Made by a program: the position numbers and the translations under genes. From Acidobacteriota bacterium (GTDB taxonomy: Bacteria > Acidobacteriota > Blastocatellia > Pyrinomonadales > Pyrinomonadaceae), in NCBI GenBank assembly GCA_019247865.1, contig JAFBAJ010000184.1, positions 1-5,766 on the forward strand: a stretch of DNA of 5,766 nt. The letters run 5' to 3'. The stretch's first letter is position 1. Each line of letters starts with the position of its first letter. The notes beneath the pieces were generated by a model. It was not told the origin of the DNA. It saw only the letters and a list, made by a program, of their open reading frames with translations, and did not search any database. This document shows positions 1 through 5,766 of this stretch, piece by piece.

Positions 1-898
1 CGAGCTTGAACGGGCCGCAGGTGACGATGTGTCCGGGCTGCGCCCACTGGTCGCCGTACTGTTCGATTGCCGCGCGCGGGACGGGACTGAAGAACTGGTT
101 GGAGGTCAGGCCCAGAAAGAACGAGGCGGGCTGCACCAGCGTGTAACGCAGCGTGTAATCATCCACCGCTTCGATCCCGACATCTTCCGCCGCGACCTTG
201 ACGAACTCTTTGCCCGCGAGCGCGGCCTGGAGCTTAGGGTCTGCTGCTAAAACTTTGGCTCGCCCCTTTTCATCGCCGGGCAGCGTGAGCCGTTCGGGAG
301 CATTGATGAATTGATGAAACTGGGTCCCTGAAATTTCCGCTTGAGCTTCCGGCGTTGCGGCTCCCGGCTCGAAATCTTTCCTGAGCAGGAACTGTCCCGT
401 CTGCGGATCGCGCACGAAGACCGCGCCCTCGTTGTAGGGCTGCGCGTACTTGACGTAATAGGCCAGGAAGGCGAAGCGCGAAGCGGTCTCAGGCGCGAGG
501 CCGCGACGCAGGCTGTAGACGAAATCCTTCGCCGTGAGCGGGTCGCCGTTCGACCAGCGCGCGTTCCTGCGCAGATGAAAAGTAAACTCCGTGGAGTCAT
601 GATTGATGTCCCAACGCTCCGCGACGCCGGGCACGGGCTGCATGTCTTTCGGGCCGTAGACGGTCAAGCCTTCGTAGAGCGCCATGTAGATGCGCCCTTC
701 CGGCTGGCCCGTGCTGACCTGCGGGTCAAGCGATTCCGGCTCGTCGCCGGAGACGTACCGCAGGACCTCTCCGGCGGGCGGACGCGTGCGGCCGAAGTAA
801 GCCGTGAAGCGGTCTGACCTGTTGCAAGAGGCCGCGACGAGCGCCAGCAAGAGGAGCGCGATGAAGTAACGAAGGTACATAAGATTGTGCTTCAACAT
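1..898 (-). CDS. ABC transporter solute-binding lipoprotein, family 5 (oligopeptide/OppA-type), 3' end beyond window
   Basis: The first 299 codons are present, reading leftward from ATG at 898-896, and the frame stays open to the window edge. Residues 1-24 form a lipoprotein signal peptide: a basic start, then YFIALLLLALVAAS, then Cys25 in a VAASC lipobox. The mature protein should therefore be lipid-anchored outside the inner membrane. Family 5 (SBP_bac_5) hallmarks follow in order: GDEPESLDPQ (51-60), YMALYEGLTVY (71-81), PGVAERWDI (90-98), FHLRRNARWSNGDPLTAKDF (107-126) and a late GPFKL (295-299). The family binds peptides or similar solutes and delivers them to an ABC permease. The ligand cannot be read from this part, and no permease is in the window. 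A Shine-Dalgarno GAGGTG at 906-911 sits 7 nt before the start; Met7 (880) is a less likely alternative. It lies downstream of the sigma54 activator on the same strand, probably in the same operon. The product class is well supported; the peptide specificity is an inference. Confidence 0.9.
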   Translation of the reverse strand, partial: MLKHNLMYLRYFIALLLLALVAASCNRSDRFTAYFGRTRPPAGEVLRYVSGDEPESLDPQVSTGQPEGRIYMALYEGLTVYGPKDMQPVPGVAERWDINHDSTEFTFHLRRNARWSNGDPLTAKDFVYSLRRGLAPETASRFAFLAYYVKYAQPYNEGAVFVRDPQTGQFLLRKDFEPGAATPEAQAEISGTQFHQFINAPERLTLPGDEKGRAKVLAADPKLQAALAGKEFVKVAAEDVGIEAVDDYTLRYTLVQPASFFLGLTSNQFFSPVPRAAIEQYGDQWAQPGHIVTCGPFKL

Positions 899-904
899 AG
901 CTTG

Positions 905-911
905 TCACCTC
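905..911 (-). promoter_or_regulatory. Ribosome binding site of the solute-binding lipoprotein
   Basis: The minus strand reads GAGGTGA here, 6-7 nt before ATG at 898. This supports Met1 over Met7 as the start. The TGA within it is also the stop that closes the reading frame continuing past the TAG of the upstream small ORF, so the two frames nearly abut. Confidence 0.7.
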
Positions 912-966
912 ACTGGAAATTATTTGACGAGACCGGGGAATCGCCGACGAGCTTCCCATTTTTAGC

Positions 967-1032
967 CTACTGCGCCGGAGCAGGCGAAACGGCAAAGAGG
1001 ATTAAGAACAAGGTTGCACTCAGGATTTTCAT
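967..1032 (-). CDS. Small ORF (21 codons) encoding little more than a signal peptide; possible leader peptide or nonsense remnant
   Basis: ATG at 1032-1030 opens a 21-codon frame beginning MKILSATLFLILFAV and ending SPAPAQ, then TAG at 969-967. The product has a lysine, a hydrophobic stretch and an APAQ ending like a signal-peptidase I site, but no mature part. After the TAG the same frame continues for 18 sense codons (AKNGKLVGDSPVSSNNFQ) to TGA at 912-910, just before the lipoprotein gene. A strong Shine-Dalgarno (AGGAGGGG) precedes the start, and the ORF begins 18 nt after the activator's stop, so translation is plausible. It may be a translated spacer that couples activator and lipoprotein translation, a short secreted-peptide gene broken by an amber codon, or a chance frame. 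I do not recognise a family. The frame and RBS are directly visible; the function is unknown. Confidence 0.45.
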   Translation of the reverse strand: MKILSATLFLILFAVSPAPAQ

Positions 1033-1034
1033 AG

Positions 1035-1042
1035 CCCCTCCT
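1035..1042 (-). promoter_or_regulatory. Strong ribosome binding site before the small ORF
   Basis: The minus strand reads AGGAGGGG, then CT, then ATG at 1032. Taking AGGAGG as the core gives a 4-nt spacing, slightly short but usable. No annotated large gene uses this site, and it is the main reason to consider the 21-codon ORF real. Confidence 0.55.
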
Positions 1043-1050
1043 CTCTTGGG

Positions 1051-2931
<1,881 letters not shown>

Positions 2932-2941
2932 GCCACGTTAG

Positions 2942-2971
2942 AGTGTACGGCCAGCTCGGACGAAATGACAA
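2942..2971 (-). promoter_or_regulatory. Candidate housekeeping promoter of the activator operon, giving a near-leaderless mRNA
   Basis: On the minus strand TTGTCA (2971-2966) and TACACT (2947-2942) are separated by 18 nt, a good match to a sigma70-type -35/-10 pair. Transcription would begin near 2935, about 4 nt before ATG 2931. No Shine-Dalgarno is visible before that ATG, which fits a leaderless or very short leader. This was called by eye from hexamer similarity only. Confidence 0.45.
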
Positions 2972-2995
2972 GACATTGCATAAACCGCAAAGGAT

Positions 2996-3015
2996 AAAAA
3001 AAGCCGCAGAGCGGC
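2996..3015 (-). terminator. Terminator-like hairpin with T tract on the minus strand, no gene in front
   Basis: The minus strand reads GCCGC-TCT-GCGGC followed by seven T, which is the form of an intrinsic terminator, although the stem is only 5 bp. No minus-strand gene lies between here and 4081, so it would either end an unannotated transcript from the hairpin-rich region or insulate the activator promoter at 2942-2971 from read-through. The hairpin is also part of the repeat family described separately, so termination may be incidental. Confidence 0.4.
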
Positions 3016-3030
3016 GGCATGTTTATAGCC
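3003..3030 (+). repeat. Hairpin-plus-tail repeat unit, variant stem
   Basis: A 5-bp hairpin GCCGC-AGA-GCGGC (3003-3015) is followed by GGC and then ATGTTTATAGCC (3019-3030). The tail is a perfect 12-bp inverted match to GGCTATAAACAT at 3108-3119. The layout (5-bp stem, 3-nt spacer, ATGTTTAT) matches the two neighbouring units, while both stem arms differ in sequence and still pair. Confidence 0.6.
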
Positions 3031-3043
3031 TGCACAAATATCT

Positions 3044-3154
3044 AGAGCCGGCAAGCTCCGTCAGGAGCGAAATGTTTATTCTGCTCCTGACGGAGCTGGG
3101 ATCAAATGGCTATAAACATTTCGCTCCTAACGGAGCTTTTCACAGCCGGGCTCT
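3044..3154. repeat. Long imperfect inverted repeat made of two facing hairpin-plus-tail units
   Basis: The left arm 3053-3079 (AAGCTCCGTCAGGAGC, then GAAATGTTTAT) is inverted at 3112-3138 with one mismatch over 27 bp (C3062 against A3129). Outer flanks AGAGCCGGC (3044-3052) and GCCGGGCTCT (3145-3154) also pair with one bulged base, after a 6-nt insertion on the right. Between the arms a third copy of the core, GCTCCTGACGGAGCT (3083-3097), is a perfect 15-bp inverse of 3054-3068. Each core is itself a hairpin, for example GCTCC-GTCA-GGAGC. It resembles REP/BIME-type intergenic elements in general form, but I cannot assign it to a named family. No transposase gene or obvious target duplication is present. 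Confidence 0.75.
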
Positions 3155-3168
3155 ATCCGTTCGGATAG
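3153..3168. promoter_or_regulatory. 16-bp palindrome 1, candidate enhancer (UAS) site for the sigma54 activator
   Basis: CTATCC-GTTC-GGATAG is a perfect 6-bp dyad. Its centre is about 180 bp upstream of the start predicted from the sigma54 promoter at 3314-3330, a normal distance for enhancer sites used by DNA looping. It could equally be an RNA hairpin. Assigning it to the neighbouring activator is an inference from position and symmetry. Confidence 0.5.
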
Positions 3169-3174
3169 CACGGT

Positions 3175-3190
3175 CTATCTCTTCGGATAG
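3175..3190. promoter_or_regulatory. 16-bp palindrome 2, candidate enhancer (UAS) site
   Basis: CTATCT-CTTC-GGATAG repeats palindrome 1 with three changes; one arm base is altered, leaving a T-G pair as RNA. The centre lies 22 bp (about two helical turns) from that of palindrome 1, with 6 bp (CACGGT) between them, so two dimers could bind the same DNA face. A further half-like CTATCC occurs at 3249-3254 without a partner arm. Confidence 0.5.
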
Positions 3191-3205
3191 TGTGGGACGC
3201 CACAC
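3190..3205. repeat. 16-bp palindrome of different sequence
   Basis: GTGTGG-GACG-CCACAC is a perfect 6-bp dyad that shares its first base with palindrome 2. It differs in sequence from the CTATCC/GGATAG pair and may bind another factor or simply form a hairpin. No T tract follows it in either direction. Confidence 0.4.
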
Positions 3206-3313
3206 TCAGCGCCGCACAGCTCCACACACGCAGGCCGCGTTAGACCGGCTATCCCTCAAACCATCAGGAGTTTAAAGCAAAAGCGGAGAGCCCTCGGCGG
3301 TCACACATCGGAT

Positions 3314-3330
3314 CTGGCACGACGCTCGCA
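3314..3330 (+). promoter_or_regulatory. Sigma54 (RpoN) -24/-12 promoter
   Basis: CTGGCACGACGCTCGCA matches the known sigma54 consensus YTGGCACGRNNNTTGCW at every specified position but one (C for the second T of the -12 element). The essential GG (3316-3317) and GC (3328-3329) are present with the required 10 bp between them. Transcription should start about 12 nt after the GC, near 3341, leaving a leader of roughly 155 nt before the secreted-protein ATG at 3496. A sigma54 activator gene sits divergently upstream, which strengthens the call. Confidence 0.75.
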
Positions 3331-3440
3331 ATGACTGTCAGGCGAGAACAAAAGGCACAGCGGCAGGCGCTATTGAAGTTTGAAAACAGAGTTCGCAGCG
3401 GCCCCTTAGAAAGACCGCTTCTCCCACAAGTAACACCCCC

Positions 3441-3464
3441 GGCGGTCGCCCGGATTCGACCGCC
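3441..3464 (+). promoter_or_regulatory. Stable leader hairpin just upstream of the ribosome binding site
   Basis: GGCGGTCG (3441-3448) and CGACCGCC (3457-3464) form a perfect 8-bp GC-rich stem with an 8-nt loop in the predicted leader, ending about 20 nt before the AAGGAG. A weaker 5-bp stem, AGCGG/CCGCT, lies at 3397-3419. No T tract follows, so it is not an intrinsic terminator. It could affect mRNA stability or access to the ribosome site. No known riboswitch class is recognised. Confidence 0.4.
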
Positions 3465-3483
3465 CGCCCGACACACAGGGCAG

Positions 3484-3489
3484 AAGGAG
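3484..3489 (+). promoter_or_regulatory. Ribosome binding site that decides the start at 3496
   Basis: AAGGAG lies 6 nt before ATG 3496. The more distal in-frame ATG at 3331 has no such site and coincides with the sigma54 promoter, so 3496 is the start. It also places the signal peptide at the N terminus. Confidence 0.8.
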
Positions 3490-3495
3490 TTTGAG

Positions 3496-3954
3496 ATGAA
3501 GAGACAGATGTTCAAATTTTTCGCAATGATTATCCTCGTGCTGATGGTTGCTTTTGTTTCCGCTCTGGCGTCGGCGTCGGCTCAAACGCCCGGCCATACC
3601 CTGACGGTCAAAGTGCCGTTCGAATTCAGCGTCGGCAGCAGGACGCTCCCGGCCGGTGACTACCAGGTCAGCCGCTTGAACAGCGACGGCTCGACCCTGC
3701 GCATTACTAATCAGGAGAGCGACCAGAACGTCGCCCGCCAGGCGCGCAACATCCAGGCGAGCCAGGCCAAAGAGCAGTCCGTGCTGGTCTTCAGACGCTA
3801 CGGCAACCAGTACTTTCTCGCGCAGGTCTGGTTGGTCGGCGAAACGACGGGACGTGAGCTCGCCCCTTCGAGCAAAGAGAAGGCGCTGGAGAACGAGCTG
3901 GCGAAGAACAATGAGCAGGTCGAGACCGTGACCGTTATCGCCGCGCTCCACTAA
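3496..3954 (+). CDS. Secreted protein of unknown function, 152 residues
   Basis: The protein starts with a clear signal peptide: MKRQMFKFF, a hydrophobic core MIILVLMVAFVSALA, then SASAQ, with probable cleavage after Ala29 or Gln30. The mature part of about 122 residues opens with a beta-rich core, LTVKVPFEFSVGSRTLPAGDYQVSR (36-60), followed by QSVLVFRRYGNQYFLAQVWL (94-113). It ends in a charged segment, GRELAPSSKEKALENELAKN (119-138). There are no cysteines, lipobox or catalytic motif, so an extracytoplasmic structural or binding role is more likely than an enzyme. The VPFEF...LPAGDYQV pattern resembles small secreted proteins common in Acidobacteriota as I recall them; none has a function I can name. 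It is a single-gene unit with a sigma54 promoter at 3314-3330, a 155-nt leader and a strong terminator, suggesting condition-dependent and possibly abundant expression. Confidence 0.9.
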   Translation: MKRQMFKFFAMIILVLMVAFVSALASASAQTPGHTLTVKVPFEFSVGSRTLPAGDYQVSRLNSDGSTLRITNQESDQNVARQARNIQASQAKEQSVLVFRRYGNQYFLAQVWLVGETTGRELAPSSKEKALENELAKNNEQVETVTVIAALH

Positions 3955-4020
3955 AGCGAACTTTCAGCAGTAACGACAAGCTTATAGGCGAGCGACACCA
4001 CCAGCTAACTCGCCTTCCCG

Positions 4021-4062
4021 CGAAGCGGCAACCCGAAATATCCCCTCCGGGTTGCCGCTTCG
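4021..4062 (+). terminator. Strong hairpin terminator between converging genes
   Basis: CGAAGCGGCAACCCG (4021-4035) and CGGGTTGCCGCTTCG (4048-4062) form a perfect 15-bp stem with a 12-nt loop. The tail after it on the plus strand, GTCCGTTTAAATCC, is only weakly T-rich, and no T tract follows on the minus strand. Lying between the plus-strand secreted-protein gene and the minus-strand nucleotidase gene, it probably ends or protects both transcripts. A smaller stem, AGGCGAG/CTCGCCT (3986-4015), precedes it. Confidence 0.65.
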
Positions 4063-4080
4063 GTCCGTTTAAATCCGAAC

Positions 4081-5727
4081 TTATTTTATAGGGAGCAGTC
4101 GCCAGTTGTTCGTCGGTTCGGTCGGGATGCTTTTGTGCTTCTCGACCCAGTCGATAATCAGCTCGCGTATCTCCTGGCTCGAACGCAGGACGACCGGCGC
4201 ATCCTTGTACATCAGATAGCGCCCGCCGCCGTTGGCTCGATAATTGTTGATGGCGAGCTTGAGCTTCTGCGCCGGGTTCAAAGGCTGGCCGCGATAGCGC
4301 AGGTTGAGAATGCGCTCGCCGAAGGGCTTTGAGAGGTCGAGGTCGTAGGTCACGCCCTCTGCGATGTCGAATTGGTAGCCGGGTATTTTTTCATCCACCA
4401 GCTCGGCGGCCGTCTTGCCCGGCTCGTAAGCGCGAAAATATTTGGCGGAGTGTTCGAGCGCTTCTTTCAACTGCTGCCCAGTGACCTCGATGACGACCAG
4501 AGTGTTTTCGTAGACGTAGAGCCCTGCGATGTCGCGGACGGTGACCGGGCCTTTGCCGATGCGCGCGCGGTCGTTAAAGCTCGCGACCATCGAAGCGTCC
4601 GCGCCTCCGGCTTCGAGTTGCACGCGCTGCACCAGGTCCAGAATCGCTGTGTCGCGAAAGCGCGCCTGCTCGGCCGTCAGCTCCGCGTCCGATTCACCGA
4701 TGACGCGGCTCAACCACTCCTGCGTCTCTTTATCATAAGGCTCGCCGATCTTTGCTATCTCTACGTCCGCTTCGATCTTGTCCGTCACCGGAATCGTGCG
4801 CGCTGCCTTGCTGCTGATCTTCCAGCTTCCGCCCTTCGCGCTCCTTTCCAGATACAAGTCGACGCGCGCGAGGTGCTTACCCCAACTGTTGGCCTGCGTC
4901 AGGAGGACGTTGTTTAAGATCATCGCCGGAACTTCTCTGTGCGTGTGTCCCATCAGGATGACATCGATGCCCGGCACGCGTTCGGCGATGGCGAGAGCTT
5001 CGTTCTCGTGCGGCTGCTGTCCAGGTGTGAGCTCGCCCGTGCGCAGGTCTCTTTCGAGACCCATGTGCATCGCCACGACGACGACATCCACGCGCTCCTT
5101 CTCGCGCAGGACTCTGACCCACTTCTCGGCCTCGCTGACCGGCTCGCGAAACTCCAGACCAGCGTAGTTCTCAACATTCTCCCAGCCGGGGATGCCCGGC
5201 GTCGTGAGCCCCAGAATCCCGATGCGGACGCCGTTCACTTCTTTGACGAGGTAGGGCGTGAAGTAGGTCTGGTCTGTGCCCTTGCGGTAGGTGTTGGCCG
5301 AGAGCCAGGGGAACTTCGCCTCGCCGCGCGCCTTTTCGAGCACGCGCAGGCCGAAGTTGTATTCGTGATTTCCGACCGCCATCGCATCATACTTGAGCGC
5401 GTTCATCGCCAGCATCATCGGATCGGGCGGCGTGTTGTTCTTCTTGTTATGAAAGTATTCGAGCGGCGTCCCCTGAATCGTGTCGCCCGAATCGAGCAGG
5501 AGCAACTGCGGGTTCTCTTTGCGCGCGGCCCGGATGAGCGTCGCGATCTTCGCCAGCCCGCGCTCGTCCGGCTTGTTCGTGTAGTAATCGAGCGGCAGGA
5601 TATTGCCGTGCAAATCCGTCGTCGAGAGGATCGTCACCTGCACGCGCTCCGCCTGCCCGAAAACCGTCGAAGCCAGCAGCGTCAACGCGAGCGTCAAGAC
5701 AAAACGGCAAAAATTTCTTCTCTTCAT
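4081..5727 (-). CDS. Secreted metallophosphoesterase / 5'-nucleotidase, CpdB-like (2',3'-cyclic-nucleotide 2'-phosphodiesterase/3'-nucleotidase type)
   Basis: The 548-residue protein has a signal peptide (1 to about 25: MKRRNFCRF, LTLALTLLAS, TVFGQA), so it acts in the periplasm or outside the cell. The N-terminal calcineurin-like domain (about 29-310) has the full two-metal set: TTDLHGN (36-42, D38 and H40), DSGDTIQGTPL (79-89, D82), GNHEYNFGL (119-127), AMHMG (219-223) and GHTHR (260-264). The 5'-nucleotidase C-terminal domain (about 345-510) has YENTLVVIEVTGQQL (406-420) and INNYRANGGG (493-502), whose aromatic residues probably stack on the base. DYYTNKP (47-53) with GLAKIATLI (57-65) and QGTPL favour a CpdB-like over a UshA-like enzyme, although it is about 100 residues shorter than E. 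coli CpdB as I recall its length. The likely role is phosphate and nucleoside scavenging. AAGGAG precedes the start at an unusually long 15 nt, and an in-frame TAA just upstream rules out a longer ATG start. Substrate preference is an inference. Confidence 0.9.
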   Translation of the reverse strand: MKRRNFCRFVLTLALTLLASTVFGQAERVQVTILSTTDLHGNILPLDYYTNKPDERGLAKIATLIRAARKENPQLLLLDSGDTIQGTPLEYFHNKKNNTPPDPMMLAMNALKYDAMAVGNHEYNFGLRVLEKARGEAKFPWLSANTYRKGTDQTYFTPYLVKEVNGVRIGILGLTTPGIPGWENVENYAGLEFREPVSEAEKWVRVLREKERVDVVVVAMHMGLERDLRTGELTPGQQPHENEALAIAERVPGIDVILMGHTHREVPAMILNNVLLTQANSWGKHLARVDLYLERSAKGGSWKISSKAARTIPVTDKIEADVEIAKIGEPYDKETQEWLSRVIGESDAELTAEQARFRDTAILDLVQRVQLEAGGADASMVASFNDRARIGKGPVTVRDIAGLYVYENTLVVIEVTGQQLKEALEHSAKYFRAYEPGKTAAELVDEKIPGYQFDIAEGVTYDLDLSKPFGERILNLRYRGQPLNPAQKLKLAINNYRANGGGRYLMYKDAPVVLRSSQEIRELIIDWVEKHKSIPTEPTNNWRLLPIK

Positions 5728-5742
5728 ATCTTAAAAACTCAA

Positions 5743-5748
5743 CTCCTT
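5743..5748 (-). promoter_or_regulatory. Distant Shine-Dalgarno of the nucleotidase gene
   Basis: The minus strand reads AAGGAG and then 15 nt to ATG 5727, more than twice the usual spacing. The in-frame codon two before the ATG is TAA, so no nearer upstream start resolves it. Either the spacing is tolerated or another feature sets initiation. Only 39 bp upstream are visible. Confidence 0.4.
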
Positions 5749-5766
5749 GCGTGCTTCTGTCTTTCT

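Larger units (their letters stand above)
2932..3495. other. 564-bp non-coding divergent regulatory region between the activator and the secreted-protein gene
   Basis: No convincing gene lies here. In order it holds the activator promoter (2942-2971), a minus-strand terminator-like hairpin (2996-3015), hairpin-plus-tail repeats (3003-3138), two tandem 16-bp palindromes (3153-3190), another palindrome (3190-3205), an A/T-richer stretch (about 3255-3283), a sigma54 promoter (3314-3330) and a leader with a strong hairpin (3441-3464). An upstream in-frame ATG at 3331 for the next gene is rejected because it falls at the promoter itself. The density of palindromes is far above that of the coding flanks. 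Confidence 0.8.

Noticed and set aside
726..995. 89-codon minus-strand open frame overlapping the lipoprotein start
   Set aside because: It is out of frame with the clear lipoprotein reading, is rich in Arg/Leu/Gly as expected of a shadow, and has no ribosome site that fits better than those of the small ORF and the lipoprotein.
3044..3154. Insertion sequence or MITE with terminal inverted repeats
   Set aside because: The inverted repeat is MITE-like in form, but no flanking target duplication, transposase or sharp boundary is visible, so it is reported only as a repeat.
3003..3205. CRISPR array
   Set aside because: The repeats are inverted rather than direct, unevenly spaced, and lack uniform spacers. 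No cas gene is nearby.
3190..3205. Third copy of the candidate enhancer palindrome
   Set aside because: GTGTGG/CCACAC is a good dyad but does not share the CTATCC/GGATAG sequence, and it overlaps palindrome 2 by one base, so it is not counted as the same operator.
2943..3275. 110-codon plus-strand open frame across the palindrome region
   Set aside because: It crosses all the inverted repeats and candidate operators, has no ribosome site, and its composition shows no protein-like pattern.
3331..3495. 55-codon N-terminal extension of the secreted protein from ATG 3331
   Set aside because: It has no ribosome site, overlaps the sigma54 promoter, lies upstream of the predicted transcription start, and would bury the signal peptide. 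AAGGAG before 3496 fixes the start.
3406..3951. 181-codon minus-strand open frame opposite the secreted-protein gene
   Set aside because: It is an antisense shadow; the plus strand has a ribosome site, signal peptide and conserved-looking core. No ribosome site or motif supports the minus frame.

Overview
The window looks like a chromosomal fragment from a GC-rich, Gram-negative-type bacterium. My best guess is Acidobacteriota (Blastocatellia-like). This rests on general resemblance: a short secreted protein with a VPFEFSVG...LPAGDYQV core, an FHA-GAF-sigma54 activator, Shine-Dalgarno-led genes and hairpin-rich intergenic DNA. No rRNA or other marker gene is present, so the phylum is an inference.

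Layout, left to right. Positions 1-898 (minus) hold the first 299 codons of an oligopeptide-type ABC transporter solute-binding lipoprotein that runs off the left edge. Positions 967-1032 (minus) hold a 21-codon, signal-peptide-like ORF with a strong ribosome binding site. Positions 1051-2931 (minus) encode a 626-residue sigma54 activator (FHA, GAF, AAA+, Fis-type helix-turn-helix). These three are tightly spaced on one strand and probably form one operon starting near 2935. Positions 2932-3495 are a long non-coding stretch packed with palindromes. Positions 3496-3954 (plus) encode a 152-residue secreted protein of unknown function. Positions 3955-4080 hold a strong hairpin terminator between converging genes. 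Positions 4081-5727 (minus) encode a 548-residue secreted metallophosphoesterase/5'-nucleotidase, closest in motifs to CpdB.

The most interesting part is the 2932-3495 region. It holds a near-consensus sigma54 (-24/-12) promoter, CTGGCACGACGCTCGCA at 3314-3330, pointing at the secreted-protein gene. About 160-180 bp upstream of its predicted start lie two 16-bp palindromes, CTATCCGTTCGGATAG and CTATCTCTTCGGATAG, with centres 22 bp apart. That is where and how enhancer sites for a sigma54 activator would be expected, and such an activator is encoded divergently next door. The inferred circuit is: Ser/Thr phosphorylation and/or a small ligand, sensed by the FHA and GAF domains, leads to sigma54-dependent expression of a secreted protein and possibly to control of the activator's own operon with the peptide-binding lipoprotein.

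The same intergenic region carries a separate repeat family. It consists of a short hairpin of changeable sequence, a 3-nt spacer and a constant ATGTTTAT(AGCC) tail, in three or more copies and both orientations. It also has a minus-strand terminator-like hairpin with no gene in front of it.
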